Source of the DNA: Lunularia cruciata | Lineage: Eukaryota; Streptophyta; Marchantiopsida; Lunulariales; Lunulariaceae | Length of the DNA: 64,000 nucleotides | Direction of reading: 5' to 3' | Assembly: GCA_948567375.1 (NCBI GenBank) | Contig: OX419756.1 | Location: 5,213,001 to 5,277,000 of the forward strand | Part shown: positions 43,175-55,283 of the stretch, piece by piece | Position numbering within the stretch: the first letter of the stretch is position 1 | Layout of the letters: each line of letters starts with the position of its first letter | Program-made: the position numbers and the translations under genes | Notes under the pieces: model-generated | Databases searched by the model: none | What the model was told of the DNA's origin: nothing | The model's input: only the letters and a program-made list of their open reading frames with translations

Positions 43175-43836
43175 TGTGGCACTTTAGAGTCTATGTATGA
43201 CTTATGTGTGAGTTGTGCTTTGATAGTGTATGATGTTGACAGTGATGTATGTTGTGTAGCGATGTATATACGCACGACAGCTATCACGCCATTTGTAGTT
43301 CCGCATCTAGATGCTCGGACACTGGAGTTCCAGTGATGGTAGTTAGAGTTATTCTAGCTGTTTCTCAGGGACTACTTTCCGACGGTTAGATTTCGTGTTC
43401 GGGGTACTGACTTCACGGTGGGGCCCACCGTCACTTTGCACCGTTTGCACCGTCGAGTGTGCCGTCAGCGGGACCGTTAGGGTTTCAGGGCTAGCTCGAG
43501 TCCAGGGGGTATAGTTTCGAAGTGAGCTCCAGAGAGCTCAATTCTCTGATGTTGAGCCTTCGAGTTCCTGGCTTTGGTGGACAGAGGCCGGCGAGCATCA
43601 CCTGGATTCTCTATGCTTGAGTGGGTGTGGCTTGACTGTAATCAGTGCCCAGTTGTTGGCGGTTTATAGAGTGACAGATCAAGTACTGATCTGAGTTGAG
43701 TTGAGTTGAGAGTGTTAAGCAATCTGATTATTGTGGCACTTTAGAGTCTATGTATGACTTATGTGTGAGTTGTGCTTTTATAGTGTATGATGTTGACAGC
43801 GATGTATGTTGTGTAGCAATGTATATACGCACGACA
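43175..43836 (+). repeat. 3' terminal block X-Y-X of family B
   Basis: Repeat X (105 bp, TGTGGCACTTTAG ... GCACGACA) occurs at 43,175-43,279 and again at 43,732-43,836, enclosing one Y (43,282-43,729). The first X and Y are joined by GC, giving GACA-GC-TATC, a near palindrome (GACAGCTGTC if the one changed base is ignored). The same X-GC-Y-X order is kept in copy C at 57,028-57,709. The element's outer end is the end of the second X, shown by the CTCT duplication. Confidence 0.8.
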
Positions 43837-44993
43837 CTCTCTACATCATGTGACACACTTGGTCATCAGTATCTGGAGTTATTACCAATGTCAACTGTCA
43901 AAGGTTACCAAAAGGCCCTACTAGCAGACATTTCCTTATTGGGGATGCATGACCTATAGAGATATGGGCCTATTCACTTGGTGATTTTTTGGATAGCCAT
44001 GTTAGGGACATACACGTGCAGGCCACAGTTTGGGTCTTTAAGATCCTTGTTCTGGTGTGTTTTGGGAGATGTTACAAATACTATGACATCTCTAGGTTCA
44101 TTAGTCCATTTCTCTAGCTTACCTTTTGGAGAACGTGCCTTTGATGGGTGATACTTGCACCTGAGTGGTGGTGAGTACACATCAGGTCCATTATTAGATG
44201 AGACCTGCTATCTTGTTAGATGTAGCCAAAGTGGGATCACGGGCTCATTGTCTTCGTCTTTGGTGGACGGACCTCTTACCTAGAGAGGTTTTATAGCGTG
44301 CTTATGATGGGATTCGATGACTTGACCACATCCTTGTTGATGACATCTTGGATGTTGGGCGTCAGTCTTATACGGTAGTAGTGGCTGATAGGTCACCTAT
44401 GGCAATGGTGAACCTAGTGGGATAGCCTAGAGCCGCATTTCCCACACTCATGAGTTTCCCAAGCTCTCATGCTTTTTTGAGAGGCAGGACCTGGACTTGT
44501 TTGGGACTCATAGTTACAGCAATTGGTGGAGCCCAACGCTGATGAGAGAGAGCGGGCAATGGGTTTTCACACCAATATTACCACTATTCCAATAGTGTTA
44601 GAGGTATCTTAGCGTCAGGTGTTAGGTCAAGCTATGGACCTAAACTGTTTGACTTGGATTGTGAGCCTTGGCTTGGCAGAGCAGCGTAGGATGCGCTTGA
44701 TAGGCACACTTGTGCGCCCTGTGCCAATCAAGATGAGTTAGGCATATGATGGGGGTGATGGACCGAGTGGACATGGTATTCTTGGGACACAACCAGTAGC
44801 TACTAGGGAGAGTGGTCTACTTGGAGTCCATCTAGGTGAGTGTGGGCTACTTGGATTACACCCTTGGTCCACTTGAGATGCAGCTAGAGGATGTGTAGAG
44901 CTTGCAACCAGAGTGGAGGGAGTTTTTCACACAAAGGTTGGGACCTCTAGTGGTCGGGGGCATGACACTATTGCTCCCAAGGGCCCAACGTAG
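43837..44993 (+). pseudogene. Copy C methyltransferase, distal part
   Basis: Continues the gene interrupted at 19,346. Recognisable pieces are the GYQKALLADISLLG stretch (motif III region), a damaged motif IV (the PCQ codons read as CCATGTTAG), LLENVPLMG-like and RLRLWWTDL-like blocks, and the ERERAMGF block near 44,545. It has many stops and small indels. The TAG CAG at about 44,991 matches the readthrough site of B1 and B2, but the next codon is GTA. Confidence 0.88.
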
Positions 44994-45984
44994 CAGGTAG
45001 TTAGTACGTCTTCCACTCCTATGACAGTTATAGAGGATACTTGGGAGCCAAATCTTGGACCCAAGGTTATTGGAGAGGAAAGATGGAGGGTTTGGAGGTT
45101 CTTGACAAGTCACACGAGTTGTTTTGCCTTCAGTATGAAGGATTTGGGTGCTCTGAAGGGACCTGGTATACGGATTGAGCTGACTAGCAATACACCAAAT
45201 TCCCAAAGTCCTTATCAATATAGTGGTATGGAGAGGACATTGATTCAGAGCCAGAGTAGTGACCTTTTTGAGGCTGGTTTGGTGGAGATTTCACATGGAG
45301 AGTATGCATCAACGACATTGATGCCAGCCAAGAAAGATATGCATGGCAACTATATAGGTAGGTGGATGTGTGGAGATTACCGTCCTATCAACCAATAGAC
45401 TAGGGCTGATTGGTATGCCATGCTTATAGTGGAGGAGATTTTTGATACGATTGGGCATGCAAAGGTCTTTAGTACTTTGGATCTTTCAATCAAGATTTCA
45501 TCAATTGCAGATCAAGGTGGAGGATAAGTCCAAGACAACATTCTGGGCTACTGATCGTCACGGCAAGGATGTGTTATATGAGTGGAGGTTCTTACCATTT
45601 GGGTTAGAGAATGCTCTTGTTGAGTTCTAGAGGGTCAGGGATAAGATCCTAGCTAGATTGGATTTTACTCGGGGCTTTATTGATGACATTTTGGTCTATA
45701 GCACTACTGTGGAGGAGCATGAGAGACAATTGTTGGAGATGTTTGAGAGGTTGAGATCTCATGGACTCAAATTACATCTTGGGAAGTGTAGGTTCTTCCA
45801 TGAGCAGGGTCACACTATCTACCCCGGAGGACTTGGTGTGTAGCAAACCAAGGTGGAGGCTACTGCACGTATTCCTTGGCCTATGGATGTAAGCAGAGTG
45901 TGCTCATTCCTTTGGTTGGCAAACTTCTATCACTACTATGTTAGAGGACTTAGTGCCATTGCCAAGGCCTTGACAAAGCTGACC
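44994..45984 (+). pseudogene. Copy C reverse transcriptase
   Basis: RT fragments parallel to B2: IRIELTSNT, MCGDYRPINQ, FWATDRHGKDVLYEWRFLPFGLENA and FIDDILVYS (about 45,675), then the thumb. Several stops and a deletion are present. It is interrupted at 45,984 by a family A solo LTR with duplicated GACC. Confidence 0.88.
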
Positions 45985-46675
45985 TGTGAGCTGGCCTGTC
46001 TCTCACTCAGGATGAACCTCTGATGGCTATTATGGTAGCGCACCATGGACTAAGAAGGCAAGGAACCCCAACTCCATCATACTCCTCCAAGGCTAACACT
46101 CCAAGACTCAAGACATTGCTCACTAGAGAACTCAATGAGAGAGATAGTTGCAAATGAAAGGATGATGAGTAGCTCCTCACCCCTTGTTTACATACTTGTG
46201 AAATAGTTACGTACCAAAGTTACTAATTACCATAATAACTCAAGTTACTAGACTAAAAGTCAAGTAAAGTCAAAAAGTAGAAAGGAATATCCATTCACAT
46301 GGACATATTCCCCTAAGCATGTGGTCTTATCTTGACCCAACCACTAAGTCAAGGATTCCTTCACATGGGCTATCCTTGGACTAAAGAAGAATCCAAAACA
46401 AAAAGGTTTGCGGGCCCAAGAGTTCTCAACTCTTTCCTCAAAGCCAAACACCTAGGAATAATACCAAGTCAACACACTAAAATCTAAAATAGTGGTGCTC
46501 ATCTTTTCTACTTCCTCTAAAGTAAGGTCCACTCTATCTTAGCTATGACTAACTTTAGCTAACCATGACTAATATAGAACCATCCTTTATCTCTATATAA
46601 ATAATATTCTCTTAAGTACTTGTAATACCAAGCTAAATATCACAATACCACACACATGCACAAATGGGTGTTACA
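45985..46675 (-). repeat. Solo LTR of family A in copy C
   Basis: A full 691-bp family A LTR in reverse orientation (TGTGAGC ... GTGTTACA on the plus strand), flanked by GACC on both sides (45,981-45,984 and 46,676-46,679). No internal element sequence remains, so an earlier full insertion was reduced by LTR-LTR recombination. Confidence 0.92.
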
Positions 46676-46679
46676 GACC

Positions 46680-48208
46680 AAGCTTACACAAGAGTGGTAT
46701 TGGGGAGATGAGCAAGAGATAACTTTTATAGAGCTCAAGGAGAGGTTAACATTTGCTCCTATTTTGAGGAAACCAATTAGAGAATGACCATTTCAGGTTC
46801 ATACTGATTGGAGTATGTTGGGGCTTGGAGCAGTGCTCACCCAACATGATGATGAGGGGAAGGAGTTTGTGGTGGCCTATGCTAGTCACTCCAACAATTC
46901 AACGGAGGCAAAGTAAAGTTTATATGAGGGAGAGTGCTTGGTAGCAGTTTGGGCAATAGCACATTTTTGATGTTATCTATTTGGTAACCCCTTCACTCTC
47001 ATCACTGATCATCAGCAGCTAAAGTGGTTGATGGAGTCCAACAAGCTTTTAGTGAAGCTTGCACGATGGGCTCTGATTTTACAAGAGTATGATTTCACGG
47101 TTGTTCATAGACTTGGAGTGGTGAACCGTGATGCATATGGGTTGAGTAGAAACCCATGTCCCAACCATCAAGATCAGATTGGAGCATGTTGGCATGGTGA
47201 GACAGATGAGGAGATGATGCCAAGTTGGCATGCATCTGCCTTCTTATGTACATTTTTTGAGGCTTTGGTGATATCTCTCTTAGCACACACAAGAGGAGTT
47301 ATTGAGGTCACAGATCCTGAGAGTGAAGATATTGGTATAGTTCAGCAAGACATTCATGATGATGTGTGAGTGATGGACTATCTTTGCATTGGTGCTATGG
47401 GTGGCACAGTTGGGGCCAAGGAGAGAGAGCATGTTCTTCAGCAAGCTAGACGGTTCAGATTGGAGGGCAAACATCTTTTGCGTGTATGGGAGGATGGTAG
47501 AGTGCGAGTAGTACCACTTCCATCTCAGAGACCACAGTTGGTTTGTCATGCTCATGAGGAGCTAGGACACTTTGGAGTAAAGTATACATATAGCTTACTC
47601 TAGAGTCATTATTGGTGGTGGGGTATGTAGACCAAGGTACAATAGTTTGTTGCCAGATGTGTTGTTTGTGACCAAGTTAGAGCATCATTCAATGCTCCTA
47701 TGTCACAATTACATCCATTACCTATCATGGGATTGGGTGACCGTTGGAGTTTGGACTTTGTTGGACCTTTACTGCTGACTGTGAGACATTATCAGTATGT
47801 TTTGGTGATGGTGGAGCACTTCTCTAACTGGATTGGGTTTTAGGCACTTCTTGACAAGTCTAGTGAAGGGACATCTTACTTGTTCTTGGATCAAGTTCTT
47901 AGTCATTTTGGTGCACCAACTGAGGTTTTGACTGATCAGGGTACAAAGTTCTTGGGGGAATTTTAGGTCTTGTGTGACAAGGCTTTGATTGATCATCGTA
48001 CTACATCCCAAGATCACCTAGAGGTAGATAGCTTAGCAAAGAAAGTGGTCCAGACGGTGAAGAGAGGATTGCAAAAGTATGGTTTGCAGAGAGGCCACTT
48101 GGGAGATTGGGATCTCCAGTTACCTTGGTTGGCCATGGGCTATCAGTTCTACTGGTAAGCTTCCTTAGCATCCTTCTCTCCTTACTTCCTACTCTATGGA
48201 CGAGATCC
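46680..48208 (+). pseudogene. Copy C RNase H and integrase
   Basis: Continues copy C: HTDWSMLGLGAVLTQ-like RNase H (46,800), LITDHQQLKWL (47,005), then the integrase zinc domain (CHAHEELGHFGVKYTYSLL, 47,546), the DDE core (LTDQGTKF, 47,930; Glu replaced in SLAKKVVQ) and the tail. It ends abruptly at 48,208 in ...CTATGGACGAGATCC, where the minus-strand element D begins. About 570 bp of copy C, including the PHD finger, are missing before it resumes at 56,844. Confidence 0.88.
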
Positions 48209-49303
48209 ACCTATCTTATATGATATATCTTCAACTTATCATGGTTAATCCTATCAAAGTGTCTTCCTCCCAACTCTTTGAGATCATAGGTGTAATTGCC
48301 CCACACCTTCTCCACTATGAAAGGTCCAAAGTACTTAGGCAAAAACTTCTTTTGCACTCTCTTGAATCGAATAGAATCAAACAACATTACCCAATCACCT
48401 TCTTCTTGCCTTGCATCTTGTCATAGCTCTCCTTTTGTTTCCAATGGGCTTGCTCCACTCAAACCATAGCAACTGCTCTTGCCTCTTCCAACTCCATGAG
48501 TTGATCCTTCATTGACTTCTTTGCATCACCTCCATGTGCTTTCTTCAATCTCCTATGAATGCTTTGGAAGGTAGAAAGATCAAAGTGAATAAGTAAGGTA
48601 GACTCAATACCATATACCAATTGAAATGGAGAATATTCGATGGAAGTCTTCATGGTTGTCCTATACTCCCACAAAACTGCATGAATCCTCTTGTCCCAAT
48701 GATGTTTAGCTCCCTCTATTTCTGCATCTTTGGCCAACATCATGCACAAGGTCTGATTGGTTCTCTCAGCCAAGCCATTGGAATTGGCTTATAGGATGTA
48801 GTTACTCTATGTGTGATAGAGAAATGTTGTAGCATGGCTGTGGTAATGCTTCTTGTAAACTCTCCTCCTCTATCAGAAACCAACTCCAAAGTGCATCCAA
48901 ACCTAGTGATAATGCATTCATAAAGAAATCTACCCACTTCATCTTCATTCTTTTCCCTCAATGGTCTAGCCTCAACCCACTTGGTAAGGTAATCAATAAC
49001 TACCACAATGTACTGATTGTTCCTTGGGGTTCTATTGAGAGGACCTACAAAATCAATTCCCCACTTCTCAAAAGGTCCTAGCAATGGAATTGATCTAAGT
49101 GGTGGAGTGGATGTAGACTTTCTAGCAAAAGCTTGACAAACATGACAAGTTTTGCCATTATCAAGACAATCCTTGAAAATCCTTCTCCAATGGTAACCTG
49201 CATCTAGAATCTTGAAAGCAATCATCTTTCCTACAAAGTGCAGTCCACATACTAAACCTTCATGAAACTCCTTTATGAGTAGGATAGACTCTTCCTTACC
49301 CAC
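48209..49303 (-). pseudogene. Copy D integrase
   Basis: HHCC zinc domain (GLHFVGKMIAFKILDAGYHW ... CKTCHVC), DDE core (GIDFVGPL, SDRGGEF, AERTNQ) and tail, much like the family A polyprotein. The frame is broken near 48,780 and in the C-terminal 200 bp. The start abuts the RNase H segment. Confidence 0.9.
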
Positions 49304-50045
49304 TGCTCTTCAAAGTAAACCATCTGCTCCTTGGTGAAAAAGAATATCCTCCACCCTTGTGTAAGGTCTAGATCTTGCTGCAAGGGCCTTCCTCTCCCTA
49401 GCATGCATCCCTTCTGGATAGTTACCTCTTGTCACAAAATCCACAATCTCCTTGTACTCCATTGGAACCTCTTGAGTGACTGAGATTGTCATGCGCTCCT
49501 CATCCGGGAAGGAATCATCCACAGGCTCATCTCCATCATGATCATAGGCTCTAGATAACAAATCAGCATTTGCATGTTTCTTTCTTGGCCTATCCTCAAT
49601 GGTGTAATCATACTCAGGCAAGAGTATCATCCACCTTGCTAGTCTCCCTTCAACATTAGGCTTGTTGAAGATGTACTTCAAAGCCTTGTGCTCCATGACA
49701 ATAGTGGCTTTCTCTCCAATCAAGTAGTGTCTAAACTTATTGAGACCAAAGATCACTGCCAGCACTTCTCTCTTTGTGAGAGAGTAGTTCTTCTCTGTTG
49801 AAACCATCTGCCTACTAGCATAAGCTATTGGATGATCATGCCCATCTTGGTCTAATTGACTAAGAATGCATCCATTAGCTACATAAGAAGCATAAGTGTA
49901 GAGGATGAAAGGCTTACTCCAATCAGGTTTAGTAAGAATTGGAGCTACAACAAGGGATTGCTTGAGCTCCTCAAAAGCTTTGAGAGCCTACTTGTCCTCC
50001 AAAATAGCCATGTAATCTACACCCTTCTTCATGTAGATGGTCAAT
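49304..50045 (-). pseudogene. Copy D RNase H and RT end
   Basis: RNase H with ASRQMVSTEKNYSLTKRE, GEKATIVMEHKALKYIF (the Asp of TDHKAL has become Glu) and RPRKKHANADLLSR. The frame is interrupted at the left by a stop near 49,308 and at the right by the solo LTR. Confidence 0.88.
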
Positions 50046-51950
50046 TGTGACAACCCGGCAAATATCACTTTTGCGGTAATCGGGTAAGTAAAGTTCGTTC
50101 CCGCAGAGATACGAGTCAGAAATGTCCAAATACGAAGCAAAGTAACAATTTCAGTTCTTCTTGAGTTCTTCTTTAGTCTCTCAGGTAGAAACCACACCCA
50201 GAAGAGAGTAACAAGCACTGACTCGCAGTCTTGTCACAAATTCACACTCCTTAATCACAACTCCATCAAATCTTTCTAAACAATCTTGATTGTGATGATT
50301 CATGCTCTCCCAAAAACGGCACTTCACTGCAAAACGACTTTGCCTCAGAATTGTGTTCCACCCTTCCACTGAAGGCAGAACTTCCTCAATCGAAATTGCT
50401 TCACATCAACTTCGCACTGCACTCACAAATGCAGAATACTACCAACACTACAATTCCTCTCAGATCTGTCAAGGCATTGCTTCGATTGCACTTCACTCAG
50501 GATCAAACACACAGAATGAAGATCAAGGCTGTGGAATCCAACATCCAACAAGCATTTTGACTTGCACTTTGAATTTCTCCAAACATTCACAAACACAATT
50601 GCAAAGTTGATACTCGGAATCAAGCTCAAGCGACGAGCACTGCTTCACAGCACTTCGCTTTATCTATTCTCAGAAATAATGAGCACTGAACAACAATTTC
50701 ATGCGAATGCCACTCTTAAATAGTGAAGCAATCGACAGTTCTAACAACTATACCATTCTACAACAACTATTCTAACCTACAGATCCGAAATGACAATGCA
50801 CCTCTTCATATCTGCCCCTTCAAATCTCAAATCGGTTACTAATCCGATCCAATGTGTACTTCTTCCTTGACTTTCAAACCCGAACCCGAAGTAATCTTAC
50901 TTCCTACTACTCTGTCCTCGGGTTTTCTTAACTTCCAATTCCTCCACTAATTCTAACACTTCTCCTTCCTGATCTGCAATTCCTATCATAATTAAGCCTT
51001 CTAAATCTCTATCTCCCGACCCACTTTTCTCTAAAGTGTCAAATGTCAAATCCGAAGACACCTACACTCCTATCTCTTTTATTTCGGGTCTAACTATTAT
51101 CAATTCTTTTACTAATTCTACTGTGTCCTCATCCAGAACTGTAATTGAAAGCATGAATACACTATCTACACCTTCAATTTGTAACCCACTTTCCCCTAAT
51201 CACTCATGTAACTGACCCGAAGACACTTCCTATCTGATCTTGCACTTCGGGTTTATTCACTACTGCTACTTCTCCTTCAATTCATGTTCCATCTTCAATC
51301 AGAACTGAAATTGAAGTCATAGGTATCTTAACTATCTTCTTTCCCTACTCTAACTTCCTTTGATCTCTCAGGCAAAACTCCCGAAGTCGCCTTCACTGCA
51401 CTCCGAGATATGACTTCCTTTTATTTAGTCATTTTCATCTTGAGGCAAAGTCTTTAGACCCGAAGTCATATAAACCCGAAGTCCGAAGTACGAAGTCACT
51501 TTGACCCGAAGACACTTTGACCCGAAGTACATCTACTCTCAAAACTTCAAATGCTTGTAACTTCTTCTACAGACCTCCAAACTTTGCGATTTTGGTGGCA
51601 ATGGAAAGCCCTAGACGAGACGCTTCCAACGAGATATAACACGCTCGATTTGGACTTGTTTTCACTCAGATATGGCCCCCGCAAGAATCCTGACCTGCAA
51701 CTTCTATTTCTCCTTCGGGTTTGCACTCCTTCAACGTCTGATCCGAGTTGTTTTTCCTCCTCTGACACGAAGTAACCTTCTTCGGATTTGATCCAATTCG
51801 AGTCTTTCTTCCTCTTACAGGAAATTGACTTCCTCGGGTTTGATCAAAACACAAGTTTGCACTCACTTCTTCTCCATTTGGTTTCAATTTGGTTTCAGCA
51901 AGCCATTTCTTCTTCAAAACTCGTCCAAAATGAAAAATGTGGGTACCACA
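50046..51950 (-). repeat. Solo LTR of family E inside copy D
   Basis: On the minus strand it runs from TGTGGTACCCACATTTTTC to GGGTTGTCACA, 1,905 bp. It is flanked by TCAAT and TGAAT, a 5-bp duplication with one change, at a point where family A reads continuously. Its last 650 bp match 58,920-59,562. Its middle matches the coiled-coil ORF at 58,520-58,700, in decayed form, and repeated phrases such as GACCCGAAG occur near 51,470-51,530. It is shorter than the other LTRs of the family, which carry the longer ORF. Confidence 0.85.
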
Positions 51951-52866
51951 TGAATGCATAAGCTTGTTGGAAAATGAGAAGATGAACCTCCTATAGTATC
52001 CAACCATCCCCAAGAATTGGCATAACTTTATCAAGCTTGAAGGGAATGGAAGGTCTGAGATTATCCTCACCTTCTCAAGATCAACTGCTATTCCATCCTT
52101 GGAGATGATGTGCCCTAAAAGTAGACCTTCTTCACATCCAAAAATGCACATCTCTGGGTTGAGTGATGCATTTGCCTCATCCAAGCATTGCAAGACTTTG
52201 ATTAGATGCTGAAAGTGCTCCTCCTTGCTCCCATAGACACAAAAGTCATCAATAAAGTCTCTCACAAATTTCCCAATGAAAGGTTCAAATACCTTGTTCA
52301 TGAACCGTTAGAATGTGGCTGGAGCATTGCAAAGCCTAAAAGGCATGACCTTGACAGTGTAAGTTCCCTAAGGTGTGGTGAATGTGGTGAGTTGTTGATG
52401 CTCTGGTGCAATCTTGATTTGGTTATATCCACTATAACCATCTCCAGAACTATACCTCTCATGACCTGCAACCTCCTCCAAGATCTCATCAATGAATGGC
52501 AATGGGTAGTAGTCTTTCTTGGCAACAACATTGAGTAATCCACACATACCCAAAGTTTGCCATTCTTTTTCTTCACAATGACAATTGGGGACACCCATTC
52601 TGAATTCTCTACCTCAAAGATAAATCCAGCCTCCTTGAGCATATCAATCTCCTCCTTCACAACCAAAGATATTGGTGGGCTAATGTGACGTTATTTTTGG
52701 CGGATTGGTCTTGCATGTGACTCCACCTCTATCTTGTGCTCCTCCAAGGTGACTTCCTTCAAATCCTTGTAGATGAAAGCAAAAACATGGATGAACTTGC
52801 AGAAAATCTCCTCAAATCTCACCTTCTCCTCCTTGGTAACATTTGGGCCATACTTGAGGGTAGCTT
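51951..52866 (-). pseudogene. Copy D reverse transcriptase
   Basis: RT with WVSPIVIVKKKNGKL, a block corresponding to SGYNQIKIAPEHQQL, and FVRDFIDDFCVYG (catalytic box), then the thumb up to the solo LTR at 51,950. One or more frameshifts lie near 52,370-52,600. Confidence 0.9.
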
Positions 52867-54590
52867 ACCTTCTCTCTACCTCCTCAACTGTCAATGGTGA
52901 TTTATCTGGGTCCTTAAAAACCTCTGGCTTAGGTGCAAAATCCATAGCACACAATGGATACACATCTAAATCAAATCCAAATTCATCCTCCTCCGTGGAA
53001 GTCTCCTCTTCCATGCTTGTGTCCACACTTGAAGCTCCTTCTTCAGAATCTGATTCCCAATAATCATAAGATGGTATATCTGAATGTGAAGTGTTGGTGG
53101 TGTTAGTCACAAGAACTGTGACTCTATGGTTTGATGGCCCAATCCTCAAGTACCCTCTGTACCATCGATTAGTTATGCGTTCTGCTCTCAACCATGGCCT
53201 CCCAAGAAGTAAGTCAAAGCTTGAATCCTTCAAGATCTAGACCACCTCTTAGCTCCTTTCTCAAGGTAGGGTTCAAAGCAATCAATTGGCCCACTATGAT
53301 ATTAACCTTGTGACTACCAACATCCTCCAACACATTGTAGTTCCATTGTTGCTTTGAAATCAAGAAATCCTCCATCCCCAACTTCATCCTTGGAGTCTTT
53401 GTTGTTGATAGTGTTGAGGTGCAAGTGCTCCTAGTAGACATAAGAGTATCCTTGCTTGGAGTAAATCTTTGAGAAGAGTGAACATCCTCTGCAAAACGAG
53501 TTCTCTTCTTCTCTTGTGCCAAAAGCTCCAAATTAAGACCCTTGGAGTTTGAGCACTCTCCCTTCTCATACTTGCTCTCAACCACATCTATGGATGCTAT
53601 CTCCTTACCTTTATTGGGATTAGGAGCCACTTTGGTTTCACTACCTCCCTCTTTCCCTCTATTGTCTCCCTCATAACCCCTTCTTCCATGGTAAGTGGAA
53701 TTTGGGGAATTCCTTTGGATATGGCCTCTTCCTCCACAACCAAAACAATTTCTATCATTGAAATTATTGGCTGGTTGGCCTCCTCTATATGGATAGTTTC
53801 CATAATTCCTAGGCCCTCTCCCTACATTTTGATCCACCTCTCTCTTCTCTCATAGTTGCACCACATTGATCTTGAGATCCACAAGTTCTTCTATGATGGT
53901 TAGAAGTGGATCCTTTGGTGGAGGTGCAAGAATTTCAGCAACTACTACTTGTGGTGTAACCTTTGCCACTAAATTATCAGAAGTTCCACCATACTTGTAG
54001 CCTTGAGGAGGATGCACAACCTCCTTCACCACCAAATCACTCTCATCCCCTTCCAAACTCTCCTCCATACGAATTGTGAGCTTGATAGCTTAAACCTTGG
54101 AAGAAGGTTTCTCATATCTCACCTTACTTCTAATTTGTGGTCTCAATCCTCTCACAAAATTCTTGGTGAGCATGGCCCCTATGCCAATCATAGTAGTCTC
54201 CACATCATCTCCACCCTTCCTCAACACTATGCAAAATCTGGACTCTAACTTTTCCACTCTTTCCACATAGACTCTCACTTTATCTCCATCTCCTTGTTTG
54301 AGAAAGTTTACCTCACTCATCAATCTCTCATAACTCTCATCTGGGAGAAATTTCTTATTGAGTGCTGAAGTCAAACTTTCCCAAGACTATTCTTCCCCAT
54401 CTCTCCTCTCTCTCTTTTGGAACTCTGACTCATACCATGTAAGTGCTGTATCCTCAAAGAAATCAGGTAATAATGAGACCCATTCATTCTTCCTCCACTC
54501 ATTTTTTCCTATGCAAGCTCTCTTGAAGTCTCTCACAAAGGCCTCCACATCTTGTCCATCCTTGCCAAAGAAAACCGGAAGTTTTTCCAT
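52867..54590 (-). pseudogene. Copy D Gag and protease
   Basis: Starts MEKLPVFFGKDGQDVEAF at 54,590, like the family A polyprotein. It is broken near 54,375 and 54,090. The zinc knuckle CFGCGGRGHIQRNS has lost its last Cys (Ser). The Asp-Gly-Gly region of the protease is deleted: the sequence jumps from KELRGG to the LLGRPWL end of the protease near 53,215-53,240, a loss of about 350 bp. Confidence 0.85.
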
Positions 54591-54818
54591 CTTAACCCCT
54601 CACTATCTTTCTTTTCCTCAAATTTTTTTTTTCTTTTCTCTCACTCTATAACTAGTAGAGTATATACATGACTAACACCATCTGAGAATAATCTACTTTA
54701 GAGAACAAAAAAGGCTCAGGTTGCTCCAAGATTTCTATAGCAATGTCAAATCCTAGAGTGCATATTAATCGAGACCTCATGGATAGTTTATCCATAAGTT
54801 GAAAGATTATCTCCATCA

Positions 54819-55283
54819 CTAATCTTGAGAACTAGCTAATGAAGATAGTAGTATTTCTATAGCTATACTAAGACTCTGTCCAAGATCCTTCACCAAAGCC
54901 TCCAAAAGTGATTTTACTCCACTACACTCATGTCCTTTTGGAAATCCATCAATTCCACAAACCTCACACAACTCCTTGGTCTTAGATCTTCTCCCTCCCA
55001 ATCTTGGCAAAAAAGGTCCAACATGCAAACCCAAGTCAAGTAAGCATCTCCTTTCCTTCAATCTCTTACTCTCAAAGGTCAATGGACATGAACTTGCCTT
55101 ATGTCCCTTCTCTCCACATAGAAAGCACTTAGACTCACTCTTTCCTCCAAGTGGTGTAGGTTTTTGGATCCTCTCAACACTCTCTTCAAATTCTATTGTA
55201 AACTCTCTTTTCTTCAAATCCACCCCTACAATCACTTCAAACACTTGGGGAACCTCACATAGTCTTATTTTCCACTCTTGGTG
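54819..55283 (-). pseudogene. Copy D zinc-knuckle ORF upstream of gag
   Basis: Homologue of 27,290-27,763. It keeps CFLCGEKGHKASSC and the second cluster CEVCGIDGFPKGHEC without an internal stop in the region after 55,244. The original ATG context is altered, and the readable frame starts at a downstream ATG. That both clusters survive in an old copy supports a real gene. Confidence 0.7.

Larger units (their letters stand above)
33923..43836 (+). mobile_element. Family B methyltransferase-bearing retrotransposon, copy B2 (3' end shared with B1)
   Basis: Starts with repeat Y inside the RT of B1. The whole coding part, 35,659-43,005, is one reading frame of 2,449 codons: Gag, protease, C5-DNA methyltransferase, RT, RNase H, integrase, PHD finger. 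It has about twelve in-frame stops but no frameshift. The right end (43,836) abuts copy C with the duplication that belongs to B1, so the 3' portion must come from B1 or be a B2/B1 recombinant. The right-hand duplication of B2 is missing. Not active now, but by far the best-preserved copy. Confidence 0.88.

Noticed and set aside
43175-43836. DIRS/PAT element with tyrosine recombinase
   Set aside because: The repeat layout fits, but the pol gene has an HHCC zinc domain and a DDE integrase, and the insertion has a 4-bp duplication; no tyrosine recombinase is present.
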